Shown here: in pieces, positions 34,450-42,848 of the stretch | How positions within the stretch are numbered: position 1 is the stretch's first letter | Layout: the number at the start of each line of letters is the position of its first letter | Assembly (NCBI RefSeq): GCF_022810765.1 | Contig: NZ_CP094494.1 | Coordinates: 310,001 to 374,000, forward strand | DNA from: Winogradskyella sp. MH6 | GTDB taxonomy: Bacteria > Bacteroidota > Bacteroidia > Flavobacteriales > Flavobacteriaceae | Length of the DNA stretch: 64,000 bases | Direction of reading: 5' to 3' | Notes under the pieces: model-generated | Told to the model about the DNA's origin: nothing | Database searches by the model: none | What the model saw: the letters and a program-made list of their open reading frames with translations, nothing else | Position numbers and translations under genes: made by a program

Positions 34450-34465
34450 ATAATTAAAACTTTAA

Positions 34466-34489
34466 GATTCCTGCCTTCGCAGGAATAAG
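34466..34489 (-). repeat. REP-like hairpin element C, trpF-trpB spacer
   Basis: Stem ATTCCTGC (34467-34474), loop CTTC, stem GCAGGAAT (34479-34486). On the minus strand it reads like a GTCAT-type copy with a TTAT lead. It faces element B across 16 AT-rich bases, giving a convergent pair. No T run follows, so it is not a normal terminator. Confidence 0.8.
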
Positions 34490-34492
34490 ACT

Positions 34493-35680
34493 ATGAAAAA
34501 CACATATAACATCAACGACAAAGGTTACTACGGTGAATTTGGTGGCGCATATATTCCTGAAATGCTTTACCCTAATGTAGAAGAATTACGTCAAAACTAT
34601 CTGAAAGTAATGGCAGAATCGTCTTTTCAAGAAGAGTTCAATCAATTGCTTAAGGATTATGTTGGTCGTCCTTCTCCACTCTATTTTGCCAAGCGCCTTT
34701 CAGAAAAGTACAATACCAAAGTATATTTAAAACGTGAAGACCTCAATCATACTGGTGCACATAAGGTCAATAACACCATTGGCCAAATCCTTATGGCAAA
34801 ACGCTTAGGCAAAACCAGAATCATCGCCGAGACTGGCGCTGGACAACATGGAGTCGCTACAGCTACGGTATGTGCATTAATGGGACTAGACTGCATCGTA
34901 TACATGGGTGAAATCGATATTGCCAGACAAGCACCAAACGTTGCTCGTATGAAAATGTTGGGAGCAGAAGTGAGACCTGCATTATCAGGTAGCAGAACCT
35001 TAAAAGATGCCACCAACGAAGCGATTAGAGATTGGATTAACAATCCAGTCGATACACATTACATTATTGGCTCAGCTATTGGACCTCATCCATATCCTGA
35101 TATGGTAACACGATTTCAATCTGTAATTTCAGAAGAAATAAAATGGCAGCTGAAAGAAAAAGAAGGTAAAGAAAACCCAGATTATGTGGTTGCTTGTATT
35201 GGTGGTGGTAGCAATGCAGCTGGAACATATTATCACTTTTTAGATGATGAAAACGTTGGTATTATTGCTGTAGAAGCTGCAGGTAAAGGCATTCATTCTG
35301 GAGAAAGCGCAGCAACTTCTGCATTAGGAAAAGAAGGTATTATTCATGGTTGTAAAACCTTGTTAATGCAAACTGACGATGGTCAAATCACAGAACCATA
35401 CTCTATTTCTGCAGGTTTAGATTATCCTGGTGTTGGTCCATTACATTCGCATTTATACAAATCTGGTCGTGGTGAATTTTACTCTGCAACAGATGATGAA
35501 GCTATGAAAGCCGGATTAGAATTAACCAAATTGGAAGGTATTATTCCTGCAATAGAAAGTTCTCATGCTTTGGCTGTTTTTAAACATAAAACATTTCAAC
35601 CAGATGATATTGTTGTCATCAGCTTATCTGGTCGTGGTGATAAGGATTTACAGAATTATATTGATTATTTCAAGCTTTAA
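34493..35680 (+). CDS. trpB: Tryptophan synthase beta subunit
   Basis: A 395-residue PLP enzyme that condenses indole with serine. The PLP lysine is in EDLNHTGAHKVNN, with AETGAGQHGVATA, the phosphate-binding GGGSNAAG, and HSGLDYPGVGPLH-like (SAGLDYPGVGPLHS). It forms an alpha2-beta2 complex with TrpA. It starts 3 bases after element C. The length is that of normal TrpB1. Confidence 0.97.
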   Translation: MKNTYNINDKGYYGEFGGAYIPEMLYPNVEELRQNYLKVMAESSFQEEFNQLLKDYVGRPSPLYFAKRLSEKYNTKVYLKREDLNHTGAHKVNNTIGQILMAKRLGKTRIIAETGAGQHGVATATVCALMGLDCIVYMGEIDIARQAPNVARMKMLGAEVRPALSGSRTLKDATNEAIRDWINNPVDTHYIIGSAIGPHPYPDMVTRFQSVISEEIKWQLKEKEGKENPDYVVACIGGGSNAAGTYYHFLDDENVGIIAVEAAGKGIHSGESAATSALGKEGIIHGCKTLLMQTDDGQITEPYSISAGLDYPGVGPLHSHLYKSGRGEFYSATDDEAMKAGLELTKLEGIIPAIESSHALAVFKHKTFQPDDIVVISLSGRGDKDLQNYIDYFKL

Positions 35681-35764
35681 AAGACGCTAGATGTGAGAAA
35701 AGAAACATAAGACTTTAAATAAATGTCTAATATCTATATTCTCATATCTCATTTCTATAAAATT
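35681..35764. repeat. Repetitive AGAC/GTCT linker in the trpB-trpA spacer
   Basis: The 84-base spacer has a first half of words such as AGACGCTAGATGTGAGAAAA and ATAAGACTTTAAA and a second half of roughly complementary words (TGTCTAATATCTATATTCTC, ATATCTCATTTC). The two halves form a degenerate inverted pair of the same style as the flanks of the four-helix-bundle gene, but with nothing between them. A short in-frame ATG at 35723 lies in this linker. Confidence 0.5.
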
Positions 35765-36535
35765 ATGAACAGAATAAACCAAAAACTAAACGAAGATAAA
35801 AAGCTATTGTCCATATACTTTACAGCAGGATACCCAAATATAGATGACACGGTTTCTATTATTCAGAATTTAGAACAAAGTGGTGTGGACATGATTGAAA
35901 TCGGTCTACCGTTTAGCGATCCACTTGCGGATGGACCAACCATTCAAGCCAGTTCAACCGCTGCACTAAAAAATGGAATGACAACAGAAAAACTATTCGA
36001 ACAGCTTAAGGATATTCGAAAGTCAGTTTCAATACCGTTAATCATTATGGGTTATTTTAATCCTGTGTTACAATATGGTGTTGAGGCCTTTTGCAAAAAA
36101 TGTCAAGAGATCGGTATCGATGGACTAATACTTCCAGATTTACCTGCTGATGTTTATGATGAAGACTACAAAGCTATATTCGAAAAATATGGACTTATCA
36201 ATGTGTTTTTAATCACGCCTCAAACTTCGGATGAACGTATTAGATATATCGATTCTATTTCAAACGGATTCATTTACATGGTGAGTTCGGCGAGTACAAC
36301 TGGTGCACAATCTGGCTTTGGAGAAGAACAAACCAATTATTTTGAACGTATTTCTAAAATGAACTTGAACAATCCTCAAATTGTTGGGTTTGGTATTTCA
36401 AACAACGACACCTTTACCCAAGCTTCAACTCATACGAAAGGAGCTATTATTGGTAGTGCGTTTATTAAATATATTTCTGAAAACGGGATAAACGAATTAA
36501 ACAACTTTGTTAACCCAATACTTTTTAAGAATTAA
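35765..36535 (+). CDS. trpA: Tryptophan synthase alpha subunit
   Basis: A 256-residue TIM-barrel enzyme that cleaves indole-3-glycerol phosphate. EIGLPFSDPLADGPTIQ carries the catalytic Glu and Asp regions, and YMVSSASTTGAQ is the phosphate-binding region. I start at the ATG at 35765 (MNRINQKLNEDKK), the usual TrpA N-terminus; the frame is open upstream to an ATG at 35723 in the repetitive linker. Last gene of the operon; no clear terminator hairpin follows. Confidence 0.96.
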   Translation: MNRINQKLNEDKKLLSIYFTAGYPNIDDTVSIIQNLEQSGVDMIEIGLPFSDPLADGPTIQASSTAALKNGMTTEKLFEQLKDIRKSVSIPLIIMGYFNPVLQYGVEAFCKKCQEIGIDGLILPDLPADVYDEDYKAIFEKYGLINVFLITPQTSDERIRYIDSISNGFIYMVSSASTTGAQSGFGEEQTNYFERISKMNLNNPQIVGFGISNNDTFTQASTHTKGAIIGSAFIKYISENGINELNNFVNPILFKN

Positions 36536-36632
36536 TAGTTTTTAACAATTAAAACTTAGATTTTAAGATGCTTTTGAGACATTAAACCCCTTAATTCCTT
36601 ATATTAAAGAGAACACAAAAAACAAATGAATT

Positions 36633-36776
36633 ATGGGCATTATAGCAGATAAGAGAAAGTTTAAACCAACTAAAAGACAAAGTAATCCAACAAATCCCAC
36701 TGGTAATGTGAATCAGTCTACAAATGAATTTGACATTGATGAAAATACCATTAAGGATCAACAGAAGAAAAAATAA
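36633..36776 (+). CDS. Small basic protein, 47 residues, unknown function
   Basis: An open frame from ATG (36633) to TAA (36774-36776) reading MGIIADKRKFKPTKRQ at the start, then an Asn/Thr-rich middle and a charged tail ending DQQKKK. The N-terminal third is basic and the remainder polar. I do not recognise a family. A good terminator follows 20 bases after the stop, and the gene stands alone, which supports a real small transcript. Too short for statistical gene calling. Confidence 0.6.
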   Translation: MGIIADKRKFKPTKRQSNPTNPTGNVNQSTNEFDIDENTIKDQQKKK

Positions 36777-36796
36777 GTATTAAACAATAAAATAAG

Positions 36797-36828
36797 AAAG
36801 CCTGTTCATATATTTGAACAGGCTTTTT
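36797..36828 (+). terminator. Rho-independent terminator after the small basic protein gene
   Basis: AAAGCCTGTTCA (36797-36808) pairs with TGAACAGGCTTT (36815-36826) around a 6-base loop, then T. The next gene's ATG is only 4 bases past the T run, so its own promoter is not obvious. Confidence 0.85.
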
Positions 36829-36831
36829 AAT

Positions 36832-37065
36832 ATGAAAAAATTAATAAACGACTGGAAACTTGTTATTCTACTATGTTTAACTCTTGGTTTAGCACCATTT
36901 TTTCCCGAACCACATATTGTTGGAAAAGTAAGATGGCTTGCAGGAGGTGCTGTTGGCATGTCTTCAATGGATTACTTTGATGTACTTTTGCATGGATTTC
37001 CATTTTTATTGTTAGTTCGACTAATAATCTTAAAAATTATTCCTGCTAAAAAAGAATCAAATTAA
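36832..37065 (+). CDS. Small membrane protein, 77 residues, unknown function
   Basis: I start at the ATG at 36832 (MKKLINDWKL); an upstream TTG in frame would fall inside the terminator. Two hydrophobic segments (about 10-22, LVILLCLTLGLAPFF, and about 55-70, HGFPFLLLVRLIILKII) suggest a two-pass inner-membrane protein. I do not recognise a characterised family. It precedes trmL by 4 bases, so the two are probably co-transcribed. Confidence 0.75.
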   Translation: MKKLINDWKLVILLCLTLGLAPFFPEPHIVGKVRWLAGGAVGMSSMDYFDVLLHGFPFLLLVRLIILKIIPAKKESN

Positions 37066-37069
37066 AAGT

Positions 37070-37522
37070 ATGCCTTTAAACATTGTCCTTATAGAACCTG
37101 AAATACCTAACAACACAGGTAATATTGGTCGATTAGCTTTGGCTACAGGATCTCGATTACACTTGGTAAAACCTTTTGGTTTTGAAATTGATGACAAACG
37201 CCTAAAACGTGCTGGACTTGATTATTGGCAGTATCTTGAAGTCATTTATTACGAAAGCAAAGAGGAATTCTTTACTAAAAACACAGATAAGAAAATGGCT
37301 TTTTTAAGCAGTCATGGTACTAAATCGCATTGGGATATAGAGTTTGAAGACGATATGTTTCTTGTTTTTGGTAAAGAATCTGTTGGCTTACCAAAACCTC
37401 TAATTGAAGAACGAAAAGAAGACCTTTTCAAAATACCAATGTATAGTAAGAATATTAGAAGTCTTAATCTTGCCAATGCTGTAAGCATTATTTTATATGA
37501 AGGTTTACGGCAACTTCGTTAA
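37070..37522 (+). CDS. trmL: tRNA (cytidine(34)-2'-O)-methyltransferase
   Basis: A 150-residue SPOUT-fold methyltransferase that modifies the wobble position of some leucine tRNAs using S-adenosylmethionine. NIVLIEPEIPNNTGNIGRLA, GKESVGLPKPLIEE and IPMYSKNIRSLNLANAVSI, the trefoil-knot motif, are visible. Length equals the family norm. It follows the small membrane protein by 4 bases. Confidence 0.93.
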   Translation: MPLNIVLIEPEIPNNTGNIGRLALATGSRLHLVKPFGFEIDDKRLKRAGLDYWQYLEVIYYESKEEFFTKNTDKKMAFLSSHGTKSHWDIEFEDDMFLVFGKESVGLPKPLIEERKEDLFKIPMYSKNIRSLNLANAVSIILYEGLRQLR

Positions 37523-37606
37523 AAATATCACAAAATAAACATTCTAATTAAACGCTTTTCAAACTATGAAGTCATAGAGGTGTTCATTAATTAAAACACA
37601 TAAATT

Positions 37607-38055
<449 letters not shown>

Positions 38056-38060
38056 TAGAA

Positions 38061-38091
38061 AATCCTCTTGCTTAGGCAAGGGGATTTTTTT
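38061..38091 (+). terminator. Terminator after the EF-hand gene
   Basis: AATCCTCTTGC (38061-38071) pairs with GCAAGGGGATT (38076-38086), with one T-G pair and a 4-base loop, followed by T. It also lies 5 bases past the stop of the convergent UDG-like gene and could serve both strands. Confidence 0.8.
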
Positions 38092-38095
38092 ATGA

Positions 38096-38788
38096 CTACT
38101 TAAAAAACTCAGAATACTGCATCACCCTAAAATCAAAGGTATTAAAATCTGGGTTTTTCGCTTTTAGTTGTCTATAAAGTGGCAATCTACTAATGGATAT
38201 GTTTGCAGCTCCAGAAGCTGAAGTTAGAGAAACGGTTTTAATAGTTCTTTCATTCTCTTTATGAAATCCTGAAACGGGTTCAGGATGACTTAGAGTAAAT
38301 TTATGAATTCTCGGTACTTCGTTAGTTACCATTTCCAATTTACGATTGTAATCTTTAAGATGTTTACGAAAGAAATATTCTGGTCCATTTTTGCTATTTC
38401 CACCTGTAAATAAAATGGTTTTAATGTTTGGGTATTCTTTTAAATAACCAACTATATCTCTTAATTTCACATTACTCATTCCAAGATCTGAAGCATCAAT
38501 TTTTTCGCGATCACATGAGGCTACAATATCGCAAACTCCTATTTTGTTTTTAATCAGAAACTGCTTTCGCTGTTCTATGGCTTCTTCAGAGTTGTCGTAC
38601 CTAAAATTGAGATTATGAATCTTATCTATAAATAACCACAATGAATTGTAATAACTCCCGTAACAAAAATCAACATCTTGCTCTAATAATTCACCTGTAG
38701 AAAATCTTGGAGGTGGCAAAGTGCCTACAATTAGTTTTTCCGTATTATCTTTTATAAATGGTGGATATGGATGCTCGTGAAGAAACAC
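38096..38788 (-). CDS. Uracil-DNA glycosylase-family protein with a REP-like insertion
   Basis: A 230-residue protein of the UDG superfamily (LIVGTLPPPRF, CYGSYYNSLW, ILFTGGNSKNGPEYF, LTSASGAANISI). The start is GTG at 38788, sharing its G with the TAG stop of yaaA. SHPEPVSGFH near residue 168 is encoded by a hairpin repeat (38263-38289) and interrupts HKFTL and ERTIKTVSLTSASGAAN, where I would expect continuous sequence. The insertion keeps the frame. It may excise damaged bases; the pairing with yaaA, an oxidative-stress gene, supports a DNA-protection role. Confidence 0.8.
   Translation of the reverse strand: MFLHEHPYPPFIKDNTEKLIVGTLPPPRFSTGELLEQDVDFCYGSYYNSLWLFIDKIHNLNFRYDNSEEAIEQRKQFLIKNKIGVCDIVASCDREKIDASDLGMSNVKLRDIVGYLKEYPNIKTILFTGGNSKNGPEYFFRKHLKDYNRKLEMVTNEVPRIHKFTLSHPEPVSGFHKENERTIKTVSLTSASGAANISISRLPLYRQLKAKNPDFNTFDFRVMQYSEFFK
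38263..38289 (-). repeat. REP-like hairpin element D, inside the UDG-like gene
   Basis: On the minus strand: GTC, stem ATCCTGAA, loop CCCGT, stem TTCAGGAT, then TTC. Plus-strand stems are 38266-38273 and 38279-38286, a perfect 8-base stem with a 5-base loop like elements A and B. It encodes SHPEPVSGFH. Confidence 0.85.
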
Positions 38789-39546
38789 TATCTCGTAAAC
38801 ACCAACTCTTTTTCAGAAGACAATTCTTCGCTAAAACCATAGTTTTCATAATTAAAACCTTTGACATCCTCTAGCGTTTTAGCATCTGTATCTATGATGT
38901 ACCTTGTCATTAATCCACGTGCTAACTTTGCAAAAATGGCTATAGTCTTATACTTCCCATCTTTAAATTCTTTAAAGTTAACATCTATAACTGGTACTTT
39001 TAAAACTTTGGTATCTATGGCTTTGAAGTATTCATTACTCGCAAGATTTAAAAATAATTCATCCTCTTCTAGTTCATCATTTAAAGCTTGAGTGACTTTT
39101 CTCTTCCAGAATTCGTAAAGGTTTTTGTTTTTACCAACTGGCATTTTGGTACCCATTTCCAATCGGTAAGGTTGAATTAAATCTAAAGGTTTTAAAATTC
39201 CATATAAACCAGAAATTATACGAACCGTATCTTGAACTTTATCTAACTTTTTGGTGTCAATAGTATAGGCATCAAGTCCTCTGTACACATCACCATTAAA
39301 AGCGTAAATGGCCTGTCTGGCATTGTCCTTAGTAAATGGCAATTCCCACTCTTGATTACGCTCGTAATTCAGCTGTCCTAAATTATCAGAAATATGCATT
39401 AACTTAGATAAGCTCTTTGCTGATTTCTTTTTCAGTAATTTATTTAAGCGTTCTGCTTCTGCTAAAAAGCAACCTTCTGTAGTTTTGGTTGTTGGTAATT
39501 TGCTTTCAAAATCTAATGACTTCGCTGGTGACAATACAAGTTTCAT
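38788..39546 (-). CDS. yaaA: Peroxide stress protein YaaA
   Basis: A 252-residue member of the YaaA/DUF328 family, which lowers intracellular iron toxicity and protects DNA during peroxide stress. [27 protein letters not shown], the [19 protein letters not shown] block, read in two parts, and the late [14 protein letters not shown] are family features. A TAAATTTG box on the minus strand (39568-39575) could be its -7 element. It overlaps the UDG-like gene by one base. Confidence 0.94.
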   Translation of the reverse strand: MKLVLSPAKSLDFESKLPTTKTTEGCFLAEAERLNKLLKKKSAKSLSKLMHISDNLGQLNYERNQEWELPFTKDNARQAIYAFNGDVYRGLDAYTIDTKKLDKVQDTVRIISGLYGILKPLDLIQPYRLEMGTKMPVGKNKNLYEFWKRKVTQALNDELEEDELFLNLASNEYFKAIDTKVLKVPVIDVNFKEFKDGKYKTIAIFAKLARGLMTRYIIDTDAKTLEDVKGFNYENYGFSEELSSEKELVFTR

Positions 39547-39629
39547 AGTTCATTTTTTTATTCAATTCAAATTTACGAACTTGAAAGTATTTCTAAAAAG
39601 CCAGTCTAAAAATAATCGCAATAGTACTA

Positions 39630-40664
39630 TTAATTATCTTGATGCTTGGCATAGCCTCTCCACTTCTCTATACATTGTTGCATATCTTCTGGAATATCGG
39701 TTGAAAAACTTAACCACTTACCAGTTGTTGGATGTTCAAAGCCCAAAGTTTTAGCATGTAGTGCTTGTCTTGGCAATACCTTAAATGCATTTTCTACAAA
39801 CTGCTTATACTTGGTAAAGGTTGTGCCTTTCAAGATTTTTTCACCACCATAGCGCTCGTCGTTAAAAAGAGTGTGACCTATATGCTTCATATGCACACGG
39901 ATTTGGTGTGTGCGACCTGTTTCGAGCTTACAGCTTACTAAAGTTACATAGCCTAAGCGTTCTAAAACTTTGTAATGGGTTACTGCCGGTTTGCCTTTAT
40001 AGGCTTCATCACCTTCATAAACAGTATTCTGTAATCTGTTTTTAGGATGGCGACCAATATTACCTTCAACTGTTCCACCTTCTTCTTCCATATTTCCCCA
40101 GACTATAGCCACGTATTCGCGTTCACTGGTTTTTTCAGCAAACTGGTTAGACAAATGCGCCATAGCTTGTTCAGTTTTCGCTACAACTAAAAGTCCGCTC
40201 GTATCTTTATCAATACGATGTACCAAACCGGGACGATTACTCGAATTGTTTGGTAAGTTTTCAAAATGATAAATTAATCCATTGATTAAAGTTCCGGAAT
40301 AGTTACCATGACCTGGATGCACCACCATACCTGCTGGTTTGTTTACCACAAGTAAATCATCGTCTTCATAAACAATATCGATAGGAATATCTTCTGCAAC
40401 TAATAAGTACTCGTGCGGTGGATGCTCAAATTTTACAGTAATATGATCGTTGGGTTTTACCTTGTAATTAGATTTTACAGGAGTACCGTTCACAAAAATA
40501 GAACCGTCTTTTGCAGCCTGTTGAATTTTGTTTCGCGTCGCATTTTCAACAAAATTCATTAAATATTTATCAATACGAAGAGGTTGCTGTCCTTTTTCTA
40601 CTTTAAAAGCGTAATGCTCATAAAGTTCATCTTCCTCCTCAGACATATCTACAATATCTGCCAT
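39630..40664 (-). CDS. rluD: RluA-family pseudouridine synthase, RluD-type
   Basis: A 344-residue enzyme with an N-terminal S4 RNA-binding domain (about 15-85, RIDKYLMNFVENATRNKIQ) and a catalytic domain. VVNKPAGMVVHPGHGN and LVHRIDKDTSGLLVVAKT contain the catalytic Asp; GRTHQIRVHM is also conserved. It likely isomerises uridines in 23S rRNA helix 69, as RluD does. It starts 5 bases after the PASTA gene stop, so the two are co-transcribed. Confidence 0.9.
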   Translation of the reverse strand: MADIVDMSEEEDELYEHYAFKVEKGQQPLRIDKYLMNFVENATRNKIQQAAKDGSIFVNGTPVKSNYKVKPNDHITVKFEHPPHEYLLVAEDIPIDIVYEDDDLLVVNKPAGMVVHPGHGNYSGTLINGLIYHFENLPNNSSNRPGLVHRIDKDTSGLLVVAKTEQAMAHLSNQFAEKTSEREYVAIVWGNMEEEGGTVEGNIGRHPKNRLQNTVYEGDEAYKGKPAVTHYKVLERLGYVTLVSCKLETGRTHQIRVHMKHIGHTLFNDERYGGEKILKGTTFTKYKQFVENAFKVLPRQALHAKTLGFEHPTTGKWLSFSTDIPEDMQQCIEKWRGYAKHQDN

Positions 40665-40669
40665 ACTAA

Positions 40670-41221
40670 TTAACGATTTCCGTTTCCTAAAACTACATCT
40701 ATCTTAGATGTTAGCGGTAACATTGTTCCAGGCTCAAGAGTTTTGCCTTTGTGTTTTAGCCCTAATACAACGTCTTTACCAATGTTATCTATATAAGTAA
40801 TTTCGCCAATTTTAAATTCTAAGGCTTCCAATTGTGGTTTAGCTTGCCTAAAAGTACGTTTTAAGACATTTGGTACTTCAACTTTGCGGTAACCAGAAGG
40901 ATTGAGGATGAGATAAATTTTTCTATTTTCTTTTACCTGAGCACCTGCAACTGGGTTTTGTTCTATAACAGAATATTTGGGATAGTTAGGATTATAGTTT
41001 GCAGAATCCTGAATCTCCATTCTTAAGTCGTTATCGTTGAGTTCTATCTCTACAGTCTCTAGAGATTTACCTTTTAAGTCTGGAACGGTTACAAACTCTC
41101 CATGATTAGTTGTAATGTTTAACCATTTTAGAATTAAGAAACTTAAAACAACAATAGCAACAATGGCCAATGCTAATTGCTTAAAAAACACTTTACTGGT
41201 TAAAAACTTTACTATACTCAT
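40670..41221 (-). CDS. PASTA-domain membrane protein
   Basis: A 183-residue protein with one N-terminal transmembrane helix (about 15-35) and two PASTA domains (about 42-108 and 112-180), each with the V(P)DLKGKSLE or VPNVLKRTFR entry. PASTA domains bind peptidoglycan fragments in kinases and penicillin-binding proteins, but here no kinase is fused or adjacent. The neighbouring divergent ddl gene makes peptidoglycan precursor, so a cell-wall role is plausible. Confidence 0.88.
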   Translation of the reverse strand: MSIVKFLTSKVFFKQLALAIVAIVVLSFLILKWLNITTNHGEFVTVPDLKGKSLETVEIELNDNDLRMEIQDSANYNPNYPKYSVIEQNPVAGAQVKENRKIYLILNPSGYRKVEVPNVLKRTFRQAKPQLEALEFKIGEITYIDNIGKDVVLGLKHKGKTLEPGTMLPLTSKIDVVLGNGNR

Positions 41222-41373
41222 AGGCTGCTAACTTGTTGACAAATCTAAATAAATAATCTAACGTTAAAAAATTAATATACGTATGCTACGTTTCATTTAG
41301 ATTATTGAAAATAAATGATACTTTTACATTACAACTTGTTCAACTTATATCACCTAGTTTTTAGGCTTTAAAA

Positions 41374-42351
41374 ATGAAGAAAAATATCGCCATAATTATG
41401 GGAGGCTACTCTAGCGAATATAAAATTTCGTTAAAGAGTGGCAATGTTGTTTACGACACTTTAGAAAAAGACAAATACAACGCTTATCGCATCCATATTT
41501 TTAGAGATAAATGGGTATATGTTGATGAAAACAATAACGAATACTCAATTGATAAAAATGATTTTTCGGTTATGGTAAATAATAGTAAAGTTACTTTTGA
41601 TTGTGTTTTTAATGCCATTCACGGATCACCTGGCGAAGATGGGTATATGCAAGCCTATTTTAAACTTTTAAATATTCCACAGACGAGTTGTAACATGTAC
41701 CAAGCCGCTTTAACCTTTAATAAGCGCGATTTACTATCAACATTAAAACCGTATGCTATTAAAACAGCTGAAAGCTATTTTCTTAATCTTGGTGATAAGA
41801 TTGATGAAGAAGCTATAGTCGCTAAAGTGGGCTTACCATGTTTTGTAAAAGCCAATAAAGCTGGTAGTAGTTTTGGAATTTCTAAAGTGTATAAAAAAGA
41901 AGATTTAAAAACTGCCATTGAGACGTCTTTTAAAGAAGATAACGAAATAATTATTGAACAGTTTTTAGATGGCACCGAAGTTTCGGTTGGTGTCATTTCT
42001 TACAAAGGTGAAACTACTGTTTTACCAATTACAGAAATTGTATCAGAAAATGACTTTTTTGATTACCAAGCTAAATACGAAGGAAAATCTCAAGAAATTA
42101 CACCTGCGAGAATATCTGATGATTACAAAACAAAAGTTGAATCTGTAGCCAAAAAAATATATGAAGTTTTGGGCATGACAGGTTTTTCTCGCAGTGAGTT
42201 TATTTTTAAAAATGACGAACCTCACCTTCTCGAAGTAAATACTGTACCAGGTCTAACCAAAGAAAGTATTTTACCTCAGCAAGCTGCTGCCGCAGGTATA
42301 AGTATGCAAGATTTATTTAGTAATGCCATTGAGGAAGCAATGAAGAATTAA
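41374..42351 (+). CDS. ddl: D-alanine--D-alanine ligase
   Basis: A 325-residue ATP-grasp enzyme that makes D-Ala-D-Ala for peptidoglycan. IIMGGYSSEYKISLKSG, the IHGSPGEDGYMQAYF block, KANKAGSSFGISKV and LLEVNTVPGLTKES are the expected ATP, metal and dipeptide sites. It starts 152 bases from the divergent PASTA gene. Full length. Confidence 0.96.
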   Translation: MKKNIAIIMGGYSSEYKISLKSGNVVYDTLEKDKYNAYRIHIFRDKWVYVDENNNEYSIDKNDFSVMVNNSKVTFDCVFNAIHGSPGEDGYMQAYFKLLNIPQTSCNMYQAALTFNKRDLLSTLKPYAIKTAESYFLNLGDKIDEEAIVAKVGLPCFVKANKAGSSFGISKVYKKEDLKTAIETSFKEDNEIIIEQFLDGTEVSVGVISYKGETTVLPITEIVSENDFFDYQAKYEGKSQEITPARISDDYKTKVESVAKKIYEVLGMTGFSRSEFIFKNDEPHLLEVNTVPGLTKESILPQQAAAAGISMQDLFSNAIEEAMKN

Positions 42352-42355
42352 TAGT

Positions 42356-42363
42356 TATCTTTG
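42356..42363 (+). promoter_or_regulatory. Candidate -7 box upstream of coaD
   Basis: TATCTTTG matches TAnnTTTG 24 bases before the coaD ATG, just after the ddl stop. No TTG is found at the 17-23 base spacing upstream, so this is a weak call. Confidence 0.4.
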
Positions 42364-42386
42364 AAGCCATAAAGAAGTTTACTAAA

Positions 42387-42848
42387 ATGAGACGCGCACT
42401 TTTTCCTGGATCATTTGATCCTATTACTAATGGACATTACGACATCATTAAACGTGGTGTAAAGCTTTTTGATGAAGTTGTTGTTGCGATTGGTGTTAAT
42501 TCTGAAAAAAAATATATGTTCTCTCTAGAAGAACGTAAACATTTTATTGAAGAAGCTTTTAAAGATGAGCCAAAAGTAAAAGTGGTGACTTACGAAGGTT
42601 TAACTATAGATTTTTGTAAAGAAATTGATGCCGAATTTATTTTGAGAGGACTACGTAATCCTGCTGATTTTGAGTTTGAAAAAGCGATTGCACATACCAA
42701 TCGTAAACTTTCAAAAATTGAAACTGTATTTTTACTTACAGCCTCAAGGACATCTTACATTTCATCTTCGATTGTCCGCGATGTTATAAGAAATAATGGC
42801 GATTATACCGTTTTAGTCCCTGAAAGTGTTAGAGTAACTTCTAAATAA
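42387..42848 (+). CDS. coaD: Phosphopantetheine adenylyltransferase
   Basis: A 153-residue enzyme of coenzyme A synthesis that converts phosphopantetheine to dephospho-CoA. FPGSFDPITNGHYDII has the nucleotide-binding TxGH motif and SRTSYISSSIVRDV is the C-terminal family motif. Full length. Its last 8 bases overlap the convergent response regulator gene. Confidence 0.96.
   Translation: MRRALFPGSFDPITNGHYDIIKRGVKLFDEVVVAIGVNSEKKYMFSLEERKHFIEEAFKDEPKVKVVTYEGLTIDFCKEIDAEFILRGLRNPADFEFEKAIAHTNRKLSKIETVFLLTASRTSYISSSIVRDVIRNNGDYTVLVPESVRVTSK

Noticed and set aside
34466..34489. Hairpin C as a terminator between trpF and trpB
   Set aside because: No T run follows the stem on either strand, and the operon continues; it fits the repeat family instead.
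37564..37577. CTATGA-AG-TCATAG dyad before the EF-hand gene as an operator
   Set aside because: A single short dyad without a second copy or adjacent regulator; too weak to call.
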